33,480 nt of DNA, taken from positions 1 through 33,480 of the forward strand of contig JAQIWT010000122.1 of assembly GCA_034696485.1 (NCBI GenBank), read 5' to 3'. The notes below the pieces were generated by a model. It was given only the letters and a program-made list of their open reading frames with translations. It did not search any database and was not told the DNA's origin. This document shows positions 1 to 10,245 of this stretch, piece by piece. Source of the DNA: Isohypsibius dastychi. Its lineage: Eukaryota > Tardigrada > Eutardigrada > Parachela > Isohypsibiidae. Numbering within the stretch: position 1 is the stretch's first letter; each line of letters starts with the position of its first letter. Both the position numbers and the translations under genes were made by a program.

Positions 1-540
1 CAAAAATCGCAGCCTCGTTCTGAGCCTCCGTTTGTGAAAGAAAAATCGAAAAGCCTGGAAACAATGCTGAAGGCCCAATAGAGCCTCATTTCGACGCTAA
101 ATTATGTCCGGAGCCTTCGCTAGCGATGCAAGTTACTCGTAGGGTAGCCCGCGTCCTCAGATGCCTCCAGGTCAACACCTTGTAGTTCAAGCCAAGAATA
201 TTGGTTGTCTAGTATCCTTGTTCAAGCTCGTGATACATACTTAACGGATATTTTGTTTTTTGAATCGCTCATCTCGGAATATATTAGATATGATATTTTC
301 TGGGCTGCTCGAGAAAATAACATTCAGTGGTCTGGTCGTGAGAAAATCGAAAAAATCTGTAACAACATTTTTTTAATGCTATTTATCAGATTGTTCTATT
401 GTCGAATTAAATAATGGGAAAAAATGAGAAGATTTTTCGGAAGATGAAATTGTCGGGTAAGTACACGAGAGGACGGAGTACGGAAAAGCCAAGTCCGACT
501 GCGATCACCCGGCACCAATTTAAAAGCCCTGGAATTATCA
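1..540. other. AT-rich DNA, no gene assigned
   Basis: No gene is recognisable. The first 150 bases carry the pentamer AGCCT about six times (cagcctcg, gagcctcc, aagcctgg, gagcctca, gagccttc), which hints at a diverged short repeat. An open frame runs through about 205-414, but it starts at TTG and shows no family motif. Confidence 0.4.
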
Positions 541-613
541 GTGGTTGATGGGTTAGTGGTTTAGACGCAGGCTGGGAGATAAAGGTGCGAGGGTTCGATT
601 CCCGCTTAGCGCA
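541..613 (+). other. tRNA-like relic (possible tRNA-derived SINE head)
   Basis: A D-arm/A-box-like stretch (TTAGTGGTTTAGACGC, 553-568) is followed after about 25 bases by a B-box match, GGTTCGATTCC (592-602). The B-box sits in a T-arm whose stem pairs at four of five positions. The two boxes have the order and spacing of an internal RNA polymerase III promoter. The bases where an acceptor stem should form do not pair, and no clean anticodon stem is visible. It is therefore not an intact tRNA gene. A tRNA pseudogene or the head of a tRNA-derived SINE would fit, but no second copy was noticed in the window. Confidence 0.4.
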
Positions 614-1275
614 GAACTTTTTCGATCATTTCACCAGGTTGTCCTTAGAAAACCCAACAGGTCGGGAACTTTACGCTGAACGTTGAACTTAAGATTTCAA
701 CATGTCGGCGTAAACTGAAATGGCCAAAGCCGAATTGTGTACCGAAATTACGTCTAAGCATCTAAGTAATGATGGGATCATAAAAATATCGGACAGTTTT
801 TGATTCACTATAATTTAACATGCTATCCAATAAAAAATCCGTTAGCTTTTTGATCTCAGTTTTAAATTCAATCAGAGAAGTGACACATTCTGAAACACCA
901 TCATGAAATAAATAAATAAGGAACTTCTGATAGCCAGTAAATTGTAGAAAAACGGGTGATATCTCCTCGGCAGCAGTTATATAATAATCACAAAGCTATT
1001 ACAGAATTTAGAAAATGTAAATTTCTGATTGATCATTTATAAACTAACTTCAGTTTTTCGTACTATTTGTATTTTGTTTATTGATCCTTTTTTACCTATC
1101 CCATTAACAAAAGCCAGATAAACCAAGATGTGATGATGCTTTCTTACCCGCAGTCCATGTCCATTGAGTGGTTCGCACTAAAAAACAACGAAAAAAATAC
1201 TCATCAAGCGTCAATTGATTTGGCCACTTTGAATTTGAAGTTTCGAATAAGTACTACTACGGTGCTCCCTGAACA
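614..1275. other. AT-rich DNA, nothing identified
   Basis: No ORF with family motifs, no RNA gene and no clear repeat was seen. It lies between the tRNA-like relic and the first recognisable Helitron codons, and could include a SINE tail or the Helitron 5' end. No boundary can be placed. Confidence 0.3.
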
Positions 1276-4200
1276 CTAGAGAGGTCAGAGGCTGGATATG
1301 TTTGGAAAATTGCAGCGGGTCTTGAGGAGATGTCCTATCCACATTTGTTTCCGTATGGAATTGGTGGTGAAAAAGATTCACAGCGGTAGTATCCTTCAAC
1401 ACTGCACAAATATTATAATTTGCGAGCTGCTTCTGATGATTAACAATTCTGCAAAGATATCTCATGGGTTTTTCGATATTTGAATTCAGCGCAACGTGAT
1501 ATTATGCGTCGGAAAATTTTGTGGTCAATCAGTAATGCAAAAAAAGAAATGGATTCCGGTTTGAATTTGTACACTATTCTCAGAAAAATCTATTCAAGAG
1601 TCGAAGGTGTTTTCCGAGGAACAAAAATTAATGATGATAGAGCTAAAGTGGATTTGCATAGAACGATAGCGTGTTGTGGTCCGCCGAATACTCTTGGGAC
1701 ATGTAATCTTTCATATAAGCCAGAATTTCTTTGTCACGTTAACCCTCAGCGTTTTGCTGTATGCTTAAGACCTTTTTCTGAAAGTAGAATTCCAGTGTGG
1801 TGGATTCAGCCATGTGCGTTATGTGTGCTGAGTACCAGAGAAATTGAATGTACTTAGTACGGCCGGCCAAAAACGAGTGACGGAGTTTTTTGATTCTCCT
1901 CTGATGACAGAATTACCTGACACAGAACTTGATTCCGAAGGATATCAATAAGTGTTGAAGTTTCAAAAGTATCATCATAATATTACGTGCCGGGAAGGTT
2001 TGCGTCGACCTTTCAAGAGTACATTGAGAGACGTGCGGCCTTGAAACATGCGAGACAGTGGTTTTTGCAGAAATGTGGCGAACATGAAAATTTGAATCAG
2101 AAGAAAATGGAACTTCAGCGATGGGTGTGTCCATTTGAGTTTCCCCATCTGCAATGCGATCAAACGCGATTTTTGACTCCTTACGAACAAAGTTAAAGAG
2201 TGAAGAGTGAACGAGACCAACGAATGAAACGTATGTCCGCGATTTTGACTGTGATAGTCTCATTCAGTTTAAGGTGGCTCAAATTGCTCCGCTGCAACTG
2301 TGACGCACAGGTCATCAGTGATTGGGGAACGGCAATTGTTTTCATTTCTCGTTATATTCCCCAACCATAGCAGCAGGGAAAGAAGATAATTGCAGACATT
2401 TTAAATGCTCCACGGTCAGACGAAATAAGGAAGTGCTTGTTCGAGATGTGCAACGCGGTTCTTGGTCATCGCCAGGTCGGGAAATTTGAAGCTGCAGTGA
2501 TTCTCACTATAGTTCTACTTCATTTCTGCAGCACTCCGTCAGTTAACAAGAATACATCATTGCCAAGTGCAAAGGCTAGATCTTGAAAAAAATTCTCGCG
2601 TCAGACAAGACCTTGGATGAAGATATGTTTTATGCTCCTCTTATCGATCATTATAAGAATCGTCTAGTTCATACTTAAACTCAAAACGAAGCTTATAGGG
2701 TGTTTGCAGAGATGACCTTTTATGAGTGGCTTTCATGGTTTGTGGTGGAAAAATCGGGTGATTTGTACGATGAAGTTGTAGGGGATAATAAGAATAATGT
2801 CCTTCTCTCAGAGGAAGACTGTTTTCAAGCCGAATCTTTGAAGGAGAAGCGATATCCGTGTATCACCGATTATGACGCTTTTAATTTTAATTTTAACGTG
2901 ACTTTACTGGATATTGTTGACAATGCTGCTCTTATCACTGGTAATCAAAAACCAGCATCGGTGCGGCTTGTCCTAGTTTATCAAAAGGATAGAAGTCGCA
3001 TATTGCATGATCCAACTTCTCCACCGTTTGTTTCGGAAATACTACCCGAAGAACTGCTTCCACTATTGTTCGAACTTTGTTTTCGTGCTCATGAAAATGA
3101 AAGTTGCGCTAGAGTTGAAAAAGTTTTTCGTTCATCGAAATCAGGATAGAACTACCTGTCCTCTTTGATGAAGAAACAAAATTTCGCCGACATTAGAACC
3201 AGAAGGTAGAAACAAATATGCTTGTGCTCACATGATCAGGATATTTCGGCGATTCCGGTAATTTCTGGCTTCTCATGATAAATAATTCTAATGACGCGCT
3301 GAAATGCGTAGTTCGAGGAAACCATGCATACTTGCGCTCGCTTGTGGAGTCGGAAGAAAATCAGTTGAACAAAGCAGTAAGTAAATAATGGTTTCACGAA
3401 ATGGCGATAACGACTTGTCGTGTGAAGGATCCCATTCTTGTTGTGGACTCGTTCTTGTAGTACAAGAGCGGAAAACGTTGGTAAAATGAATGAGTACAAA
3501 ATTTGAATCCGTTCTCACTTCTGGACTTCTGGATCGCCCACCTCCCTCCCTTAGCTTTCTACAAGTTGAGGCCCCATTGCCCACGATCCTCCAGACTGTA
3601 TAGGATCCACATCCTAAGTACAGAATGGATTCAATCCTTGGAATCCGGGACGTCCCAGGCCAGGAAACCGAGAAAAATTTTGTAAAATTGCTTGGATTCG
3701 CTAGGTGAAGTGCTGATATACCAAGTATCCTGGTTTTACGTGTGGCCCCGTGATATTCTGTTTGGGGCTCCTTATCCCAGAAGATTCATGAGAGACGTCA
3801 GGAGGACGTCTTGAAGAATTAACTTGCATAAGTAATCAGTGAAATCCAGCCAATTCGATTTTCTTAAGAACGCGTCGTAAAGCCCTCAACCTTATATCCA
3901 TTTTGACCTACTCTTTATGTTGATTCCGAATCAATCTTTGAAAAATTTGTAAGTCTCTCAAAAAAACCTGCTTTGGCACTTTGGTAATTCATTTTCCGAA
4001 TTATTGATGGTAGCACTTGATAACCAAGCTATGTATGCATACCTATGTTGTTCGAGGAGTGTCCGTAATTCTCGTATTCAAATACAGCGGAGAACAGCGA
4101 AACTCATTTTAGTTTCTCACATTAGTGTTTCTGACTAAGAAGGTAACCGTTGGTAATCCAGTCAATACTTCCTACTAAACATATTTCCTACGGGAGCATA

Positions 4201-4330
4201 GATGTTCTCTGCTATCAGAGTTTCAAAGCTTGATAATAAAATGCATTTGTTCCATCTAAAAAACACGCAAACGTGAATATGTTTTTACTGGGGGAGCAGG
4301 TTCAGCAAATATTAGCAGATTGAGGATTTG
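1276..4330 (+). pseudogene. Decayed Helitron Rep-helicase (autonomous Helitron relic)
   Basis: This is the remnant of a rolling-circle transposon protein (Rep endonuclease plus Pif1-type helicase). One frame from 1276 to 1857 reads through the Helitron-like N-terminal signature YPHLFPYGIGG (1333-1365), then a segment ending WVFRYLNSAQR, then CGPPNTLGT. This matches the family order LFPYG, FxxxNxxQR, GPPTxFxT. Stops TAG and TAA interrupt it near 1387 and 1438. Around 2432-2510 the translation LGHRQVGKFEA resembles the family's RxVxxxEA segment. The open stretch 2700-3149 resembles the later Rep-helicase linker: TFYEWLSWF, then KPASVRLVLVYQ, then LLPLLFELCFRAHENE. A degenerate Walker A, VFTGGAGSAN (4281-4310), stands where the family has TGGAGTGKS; the essential Lys is lost. 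No HUH motif, Walker B or Helitron terminus was found. Many stops and frameshifts show it is dead. Confidence 0.75.
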
Positions 4331-6180
4331 CATCATTTTCGAAGTCGAATGGAAGAGCGTTGAGATGCTTGGTGATTTGATTCATTTTCTAGACCTGCCG
4401 AATGCCGTCAACGCTATTGCTGAGCGTGTCTGAGTGCGTCTTGAAGCAAAATGAGTCAAGAGCGTTCGCTGCGCCATCGAACTTGATGAATGAACTCGTC
4501 GGCGATACGCGAATGTTGCTGAGTTTCCGGTTGAATGGTGAGTTTAATTCCTCAATAACTGACAACTGATGTTTGATTAAGTTTTTCTAAAGGACTGGCG
4601 GAAACGTTATCACTTCATTATCGATGGGAATCTTTATCTGAGAACAGTGGAAGACTGAACTTCTGGTTCACTTGGCCAAGTCGCAGGCTCTTGGATATCA
4701 TATTGGACCGACGCCAATCCCGCCAGCCGAGATGGCCCATTTGAATCAGCATATGAACATCGACCCAGACTCTGATTGAAACTGGGGATCTGACACAGAG
4801 TAGAAAGCCGGACCGCACGGAGAAAAGAAAGGTGATATTAAGAAGCGAAAGCTCGCTGTAATTTTTCACGCAAATTTCGAAACTGTGTCTGTTTTCCGGG
4901 CTCTTTCGTTCTATGCCTGTCTGAATTTTTTTTACTTTGCCGTGGTGCAACATTATCGTACTTTCTCTCTCGGATGCGTTGGTCTCTTAAGATGATCTTC
5001 CTGGAGTTTCTCACAATTCTTTGAGATTCGATGTAGTAAGAACCAGTGATACTTTAGTTTACAAATTATGAATAGCTTGGAATTTACACTAGAAATTTGT
5101 AATGAAATCTTTCACGTGAAGCTGTTCCAACCGTCATCTTCCGGAACATCTGGCAGACATTCCACCGTCTGGTACACATTTTGATGAATAGAAATTCTTG
5201 GTAGGCATTTGGGAGTACATTTTATTGTATTCAGTACCTGTCTGCAGTTGTAGAGCGCACAAATTCATTCAAATACAATATTCGACCATGACTCGTTCGA
5301 TATCTCCGTCTCCAAGTAGGCTCTTTAAAAATGCCCCCCAGTGAGTTCTCAAACGTTTCTCAGGAATGAGACCGAAACAATCCGATCTCTTCGTGAACAA
5401 ACACTGACCAAACCCACACCTGTCCGTAAGGGCTTCGAGGCAAACTTTGCCCGTATTTTAACCACGTACGAATTGGTACAGAACTATACAGAAATTTCGA
5501 ACATGAAAGAAGCACAAACAAGAGAAATTGTTCTTAAGAGCAGCAGATCCACAATCTCATCACCACTTTTTTATTCCTTGATCTGTTTATGTTGAAATCA
5601 TCTCATTTCGAGATTCGTTTCCTTGCTGGATGAGCAACGTTTTAGTTGTCTAACTTAGCTTAATTCAGATATTATGACACGGTGTTATCCAGTGATATTT
5701 TTTCCTGGAAAGTTAGAGTGAACAAGAGCGAAGTCGCCGGTTATTGTAATTGTTCGTGGTAGTTGCTCTATTTTGGAAATTATTTTCTAGAAACTGAATC
5801 ACTTTCACAATTCACTTCAGGGAATTCTCTGCACCATGAAACCAATAGATTAGTTTTGAATGTGTGAGTAGTAAAGGAGAGTTGTTTGTTGACCGTATTT
5901 TGTCGGCTGTAATAATTTTCTGTTCTCCAGATTTGGGAATGTCACTTTTCAAAGACGATCTGCTGAGATCGCGGGCCGCACAGCCGGACATTCCAGTTCT
6001 TTGACTGTCCATGCAGGCATTCGAGAATTTCGAATCCTACATTGAACATGTATATCATCAATCGGGTAAATGGGAGATTTGTAAGGTGGGGATACCGAGT
6101 TCAAATAGGTTTTTTCGATATTGGTTCTTTTGTTCCACATTGACTGTCAAATTTTGAATCAGTAAAAAAAAAATTTTAAA
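4331..6180. other. Unassigned DNA downstream of the Helitron relic
   Basis: It may contain further decayed Helitron helicase, but no later helicase motif was recognised. Two short stretches look coding-like without a family. In 4600-4960, + strand frames read fragments such as RYHFIIDGNLYLRTVED and, in another frame, PAEMAHLNQHMNIDPDSD before stops. In 5341-5560, an open frame has no ATG near its start. Near 6014-6087 the segment FENFESYIEHVYHQSGKWE ends at a possible splice donor (AAG|gtgggg). None is enough for a gene call. Confidence 0.3.
5341..5595 (+). CDS. Unrecognised exon-like open frame
   Basis: The frame is open for 84 codons and has hydrophilic, ordinary protein composition, with the internal segment KPTPVRKGFEANFARILTTY. 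It begins just after an in-frame TAA and has no ATG before it in frame, so if it is coding it is an internal exon or a relic. A pyrimidine-rich acceptor (gtttctcag) lies at about 5355-5363. I do not recognise the family, and no matching partner exon was found. Confidence 0.2.
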   Translation: MSSQTFLRNETETIRSLREQTLTKPTPVRKGFEANFARILTTYELVQNYTEISNMKEAQTREIVLKSSRSTISSPLFYSLICLC

Positions 6181-6202
6181 AAGAAATCAGTTAGTCGTGG
6201 CA

Positions 6203-6790
6203 ACATTTTTTTGTACCAACAGTATAAAACCGGAGCGGCGGTACGTTTTTGAACAAAAAATGATGTTTTCTTCGGCGATAGAATTCTGTACTGTTGTGTA
6301 AGTAGTAGAATGTGGTAACGTAGAGGGAATCTTTCTTTTTAGCAGTTGAGCAAAGTTAATTCTTACCAAAGTGAGTCCAGGCAGCAGATTCTTGTACCGA
6401 CAGTACAAAATTGCACTGGCAGTGCATCTTTGTACTTACCGAATATTATGTTTTTCCCGGCAATGGAATTCCTACCATCCTTCAAACCGATAGTAGATGG
6501 TTGTACCACAAATAAATGGTTCTTTACAGCTGTAGAATTCAACACCGGTAACTTGATTCCTGTACTGGCAGTACAGAATTGTACCGGCAGTAAATTTTCG
6601 TACTTACCAAAACTTAATAATTTACTCGGCAGTAGAATTCTGTCTCACAATTTCTACAGTGACAGCTGAATGTTGAACCGTCGAAAATATCATCGTATTT
6701 GCGGTATTTTCTGGTAGTATGTTTATGTACCGGCAACACACTCCTGTACTGGCAGTAGATTTCTGATCCATTTTTCAACTGTTGCTTTTT
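6203..6790. repeat. Diverged tandem repeat, period about 160-190 bp, about 3.5 copies
   Basis: The motif TGTAC(C/T)(A/G)(A/G)CAGTA recurs at about 6212, 6392, 6561 and 6744, an average spacing near 177 bp. A second landmark, CGGC(A/G)(A/G)T(A/G)GAATTC, recurs at about 6273, 6458 and 6617. Several units contain the near-palindrome GTACTGGCAGTAC. A third shared string, TTTGTACTTACCRAA, is seen in the second and third units. Copies are well diverged, so the array is old. ORFs on either strand inside it repeat the same landmarks and are not credible genes. Confidence 0.7.
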
Positions 6791-6839
6791 GTACGTTATT
6801 CCACCCAAAAGAGCAAGTCGCTCTGAAGATGGCTCTAAC

Positions 6840-8290
6840 TCCATTCGTATCGCAGTCACCGTCACGAATCCATACCTTCAGACTACGGATCCTATGTCCA
6901 AAGTGTCCTGAGTGACGGCTGTTTTCGCTGCAGCGATTTCATTTACGATGCTTCTGGGGTCATTCTGGGAACGCACCAAATCGTCACACGCTGGGATGCC
7001 GGTAGTCGCTTTACTGAACAATGGTCAGTTGGGCTATCACCGCATGTTGGGTAATTCATCAGAATGGTGACCAGAACTCTGACGCTCTTCGGTTCGAACA
7101 GTGCGGACAAGATTGCTTCATTATTTGACTCCAAACTGACAGTAGTTGAGTCTCGAGTATTGTGGGGTCATTTTTATATGATTGTTTTTGGTGTTTTTTG
7201 TAGGTTTGAGATTCATCAAAACTTCCCAGGCGTTGTCTCAGTGCCAAGAACAGTCCATCGGCCTAAACATGTCATTCTGTTGTTTCGGCAAGTTGGGAAG
7301 TCATTTTGTCCTCAACACGGAATATTTTGATTTTCCATCCATCACTTTCAACCATTTTGAATACTGGTACACATATTTCTGGCCAATGAAACAAACAAAT
7401 TGAAACGATGCTGCGCGGTATAAATATTTCATTTTGTAATTTGCATAACAATGTTTCTGGTTTATACAGATATTTTCTCGGTTGATTTTACCAAATTTCC
7501 CGCTTTTGTCAGCCATGAAATCCATATCATCATATCACATAATTTGGTAAGTTTCAAGATCGATCGGGGTTTTTTCGCATTTGCATAATGTAATTCCGGA
7601 ATGGCAATCAGGTTGCTCAACATGCTGGACATTTCATCATCACGTAACCACGAACATATCACGAGGGTGCTAACTTGGGTTAAAATGTGGCGAAGGCGGT
7701 CAATTTCTCCATGCCACAGTGGGTCGATGTGGCCAAGTCGGCATCGTTTTGTGTGTGTGAGACGACATTTACACCGCCGGGCCGGTGGCCAACGTCACGG
7801 AATTTGTTAAACATTACACACCAGCCAAGTTGGCAGCGTGGGTTGGTTCACCACAGAACTGGAAGATTACACCACGTGCCAGACGTCTGAAGAGCGTGTT
7901 TGCTTAAGTTCAACTCCGACGTATACCTCGTGATAGTACAATCAGGCATACTCCCAATGCCGTAATCGTTGGATTGTCCGTGTTAGATATGTTCTTCGAT
8001 GAACGCTGAACTTTTGTTTGGTTTTTGCAGGTTGCGGCGTGATTCTCGATATCAACCTGGTTAAAAAATGTACATCCGAGTAGTCACTCATTTCTACAAA
8101 CGGTGTGTACTCGGCTCGAGAAAAGTATTTTACTTTGTAAAATGCTCTTTTCATTCACCATTATATCACCGGAATAGAGGCTTTATTCTTCCAAGTAACT
8201 CGGCGGCAGTTGTTGGACGACAGATGAAGAGAGCATTCGGCATAGAACCCCGCCAGATCCAGGACAAAGCATAAGCTCTCCATGTCCGGG
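6840..8290 (+). other. Region of exon-like fragments of an unrecognised gene, probably decayed
   Basis: Several short + strand stretches look protein-coding but cannot be joined. At 6905-7051 a frame reads DGCFRCSDFIYDASGVILGT and continues to a stop. At 7204-7403 there is an open stretch after a good acceptor (gttttttgtag) ending FDFPSITFNHFEYWYTYF. At 7470-7541 a segment between a tatacag acceptor and a gtaagt donor reads FTKFPAFVSHEIHIIISHN. At 7761-7907 a frame reads AGPVANVTEFVKHYTPAKLA then WVGSPQNWKITPRARR to a stop. At 8214-8430 the translation includes IGFTDAGNDAFYKI, interrupted by a stop. The pieces could belong to one or more genes. No family is recognised. Confidence 0.3.
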
Positions 8291-10240
8291 AGAATATCGG
8301 ATTCACCGATGCGGGCAATGACGCATTTTATAAAATCACGAATGATCGGCCAGATTTCGCTTTTAGGCGAATTACTGATAGAGAAGAGATCAGATTTTTA
8401 AGGCGATTCGATTACAGTCGTTTGATAGTGGCGAAATTCTATTGAACGCGATTGATTTTTCTGACAGGTCATGCCGTAGTTATGTTTCTACAAGATCAAC
8501 AAAAGCTAGTTATCAAACGCTGCGAATTCATCGGCATTTTGTTGTCGTGGTCCCCAGGAGACAATGCTGCTTCTTGGCCAGATAATGGGTTCAAGCTTTA
8601 TCCGTGAGATATTCTGAGCTTCAAATGGACCAACGTAATGTGGTACAAATTGCGAACAATGAGTAGATACAGTGCCGGTGACGAGAAACGTGCTCGCGGA
8701 AAGTTTTCGAATGGTGATTTGGTCGCAGCGGAGAACCTCGAGACTGAAACTCAGGTGAATGCTGATCTGAGTACATGTTCATATTAAAATTTCAACCCGC
8801 TCTCTGGAACCGTTTTTCGAGAAGGAATTGGTTTTTCTTGAATGATTGCAATCTGGATGTTTTCACATGTCAGAATTCCGGCCAAATAAGAGAATTTCGT
8901 AGCAAAAGAAGGTAAGGATGACAATCAGCCCGTCAAAATTAATTACGACCGCTGACAGTCCAACCAAGCTGTTCATGAGACACCAGCAGTTCCTCGCGGA
9001 TTTCACCTCCGCGGAAAAAGTAGTATTGGACAAGAGCTTGATCTAGATTTACGCCACGATCTCTATTCGCCTCTAAGTGATGAATTTGTAGTTGCAAATG
9101 TTCAGCTTGCGGATGCCGATTTCCAAGGACCTGAATCTTGTTCATTCCTGATACGGTGGTCATTCTCCACCGGAGCAAAACAGGTTTACTGTGTTTTTTT
9201 CAACTTTTGGCAGCGTTTGCAAACCGGCAGCGGCGGCCTCGTTTTATCATCGTGAGTTACTTGAATAATTTTTCACTTCATTGCGGTAAATTCGATTCTC
9301 ATCAGTGCCAGAATTCCGACAAAGTCGCTAAACCGTGATCACCCATTGCCCGATGCCAGAACAAGGTGTATTCAAGCGTTGCTGGTAGCGTTTCTGGAAG
9401 ATTCGTTTGAAGGCCTGAGTTCCGTGAGAGACCTCCAAACCATGCGCTGATTATTCTCAAAACAATTAATCATGCAAATTGCTTACGGCGAATAAGACAT
9501 CTGTTTTCGACTTCCTACCCCGATATTCGTTGTAACTCACTGGAATCTACGTATGTTCTATAAATTCTGTTCTACTACAAAAAATATTCAGCTCCCGTTG
9601 GAATTCCAGCAACAATTCTGCTCCGCATTCTGTGGATTTAGCAGTTCCAGTTGCGCCTTTACGGTATTTGAATATCGGCTCACGATCTGCCAACGACTCC
9701 GGCTCTCAAAATGCATCGCTGAGATGTGAAAGCCTGATTGATTGTTAGTTCAACAGCTTGAGTTATGGCAATAAAAATTTGAAAAACTACTTTTTTATCA
9801 TCATCTTCTCGTGTTTTTGGTTTTTTTGAAGTTCTATGTTTCCAGAATTACGTGGTTGATGATGCATTAGCTAACGCCACGAGCCTTGACAATGTGTACC
9901 AGCCGGTAGAAAAAAGTTTCTCTCTGGAAAACCGCGTAGGTAATTTGAATTGATATTCTCACATTCTCGAAATTCTTTCTCTACCAGAATTCCGGCATGT
10001 ATCATTTAACTTTCAGAACAATCTTTTGCGAGCTATTAGGGAGCACATAACTGCCAAGAATCGACCTGTACGTTCGCTCCAGTAAAGACAACTTCTATGG
10101 CCGCACCTGCTGCTCATCGGTATAAAGCGATTGCTCCAAAACCAACCGTTACTAAAAATTGCCCGCTTGAGTTTATATAATGCCAGTACTCTTAAATGTT
10201 TTGATGCAACACTTTCGAGCTATGTGAATTGAAAAGAGAT
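8291..10240. other. Unassigned DNA with scattered open segments
   Basis: An open stretch at about 8611-8790 on + reads TNVMWYKLRTMSRYSAGDEK and ends near a possible gtgaat donor. A stretch at 8995-9178 on + includes DLDLRHDLYSPLSDEFVVAN. Neither is recognised. The string AATTCC recurs with RGAATTCCRR context at about 8872, 9309, 9606 and 9992. No RNA gene or transposon end was found. Confidence 0.3.
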
Positions 10241-10245
10241 TTATA

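Noticed and set aside
541-613. Functional tRNA gene
   Set aside because: The acceptor stem does not pair and the anticodon arm is not convincing.
6203-6790. CRISPR-like array
   Set aside because: The units are long, diverged and lack unique spacers between identical repeats; the context is eukaryotic.
6346-6865. Overlapping ORFs on both strands in the 6.2-6.8 kb array
   Set aside because: Tandem repeat DNA read in frame; no ATG with protein-like partner exons.
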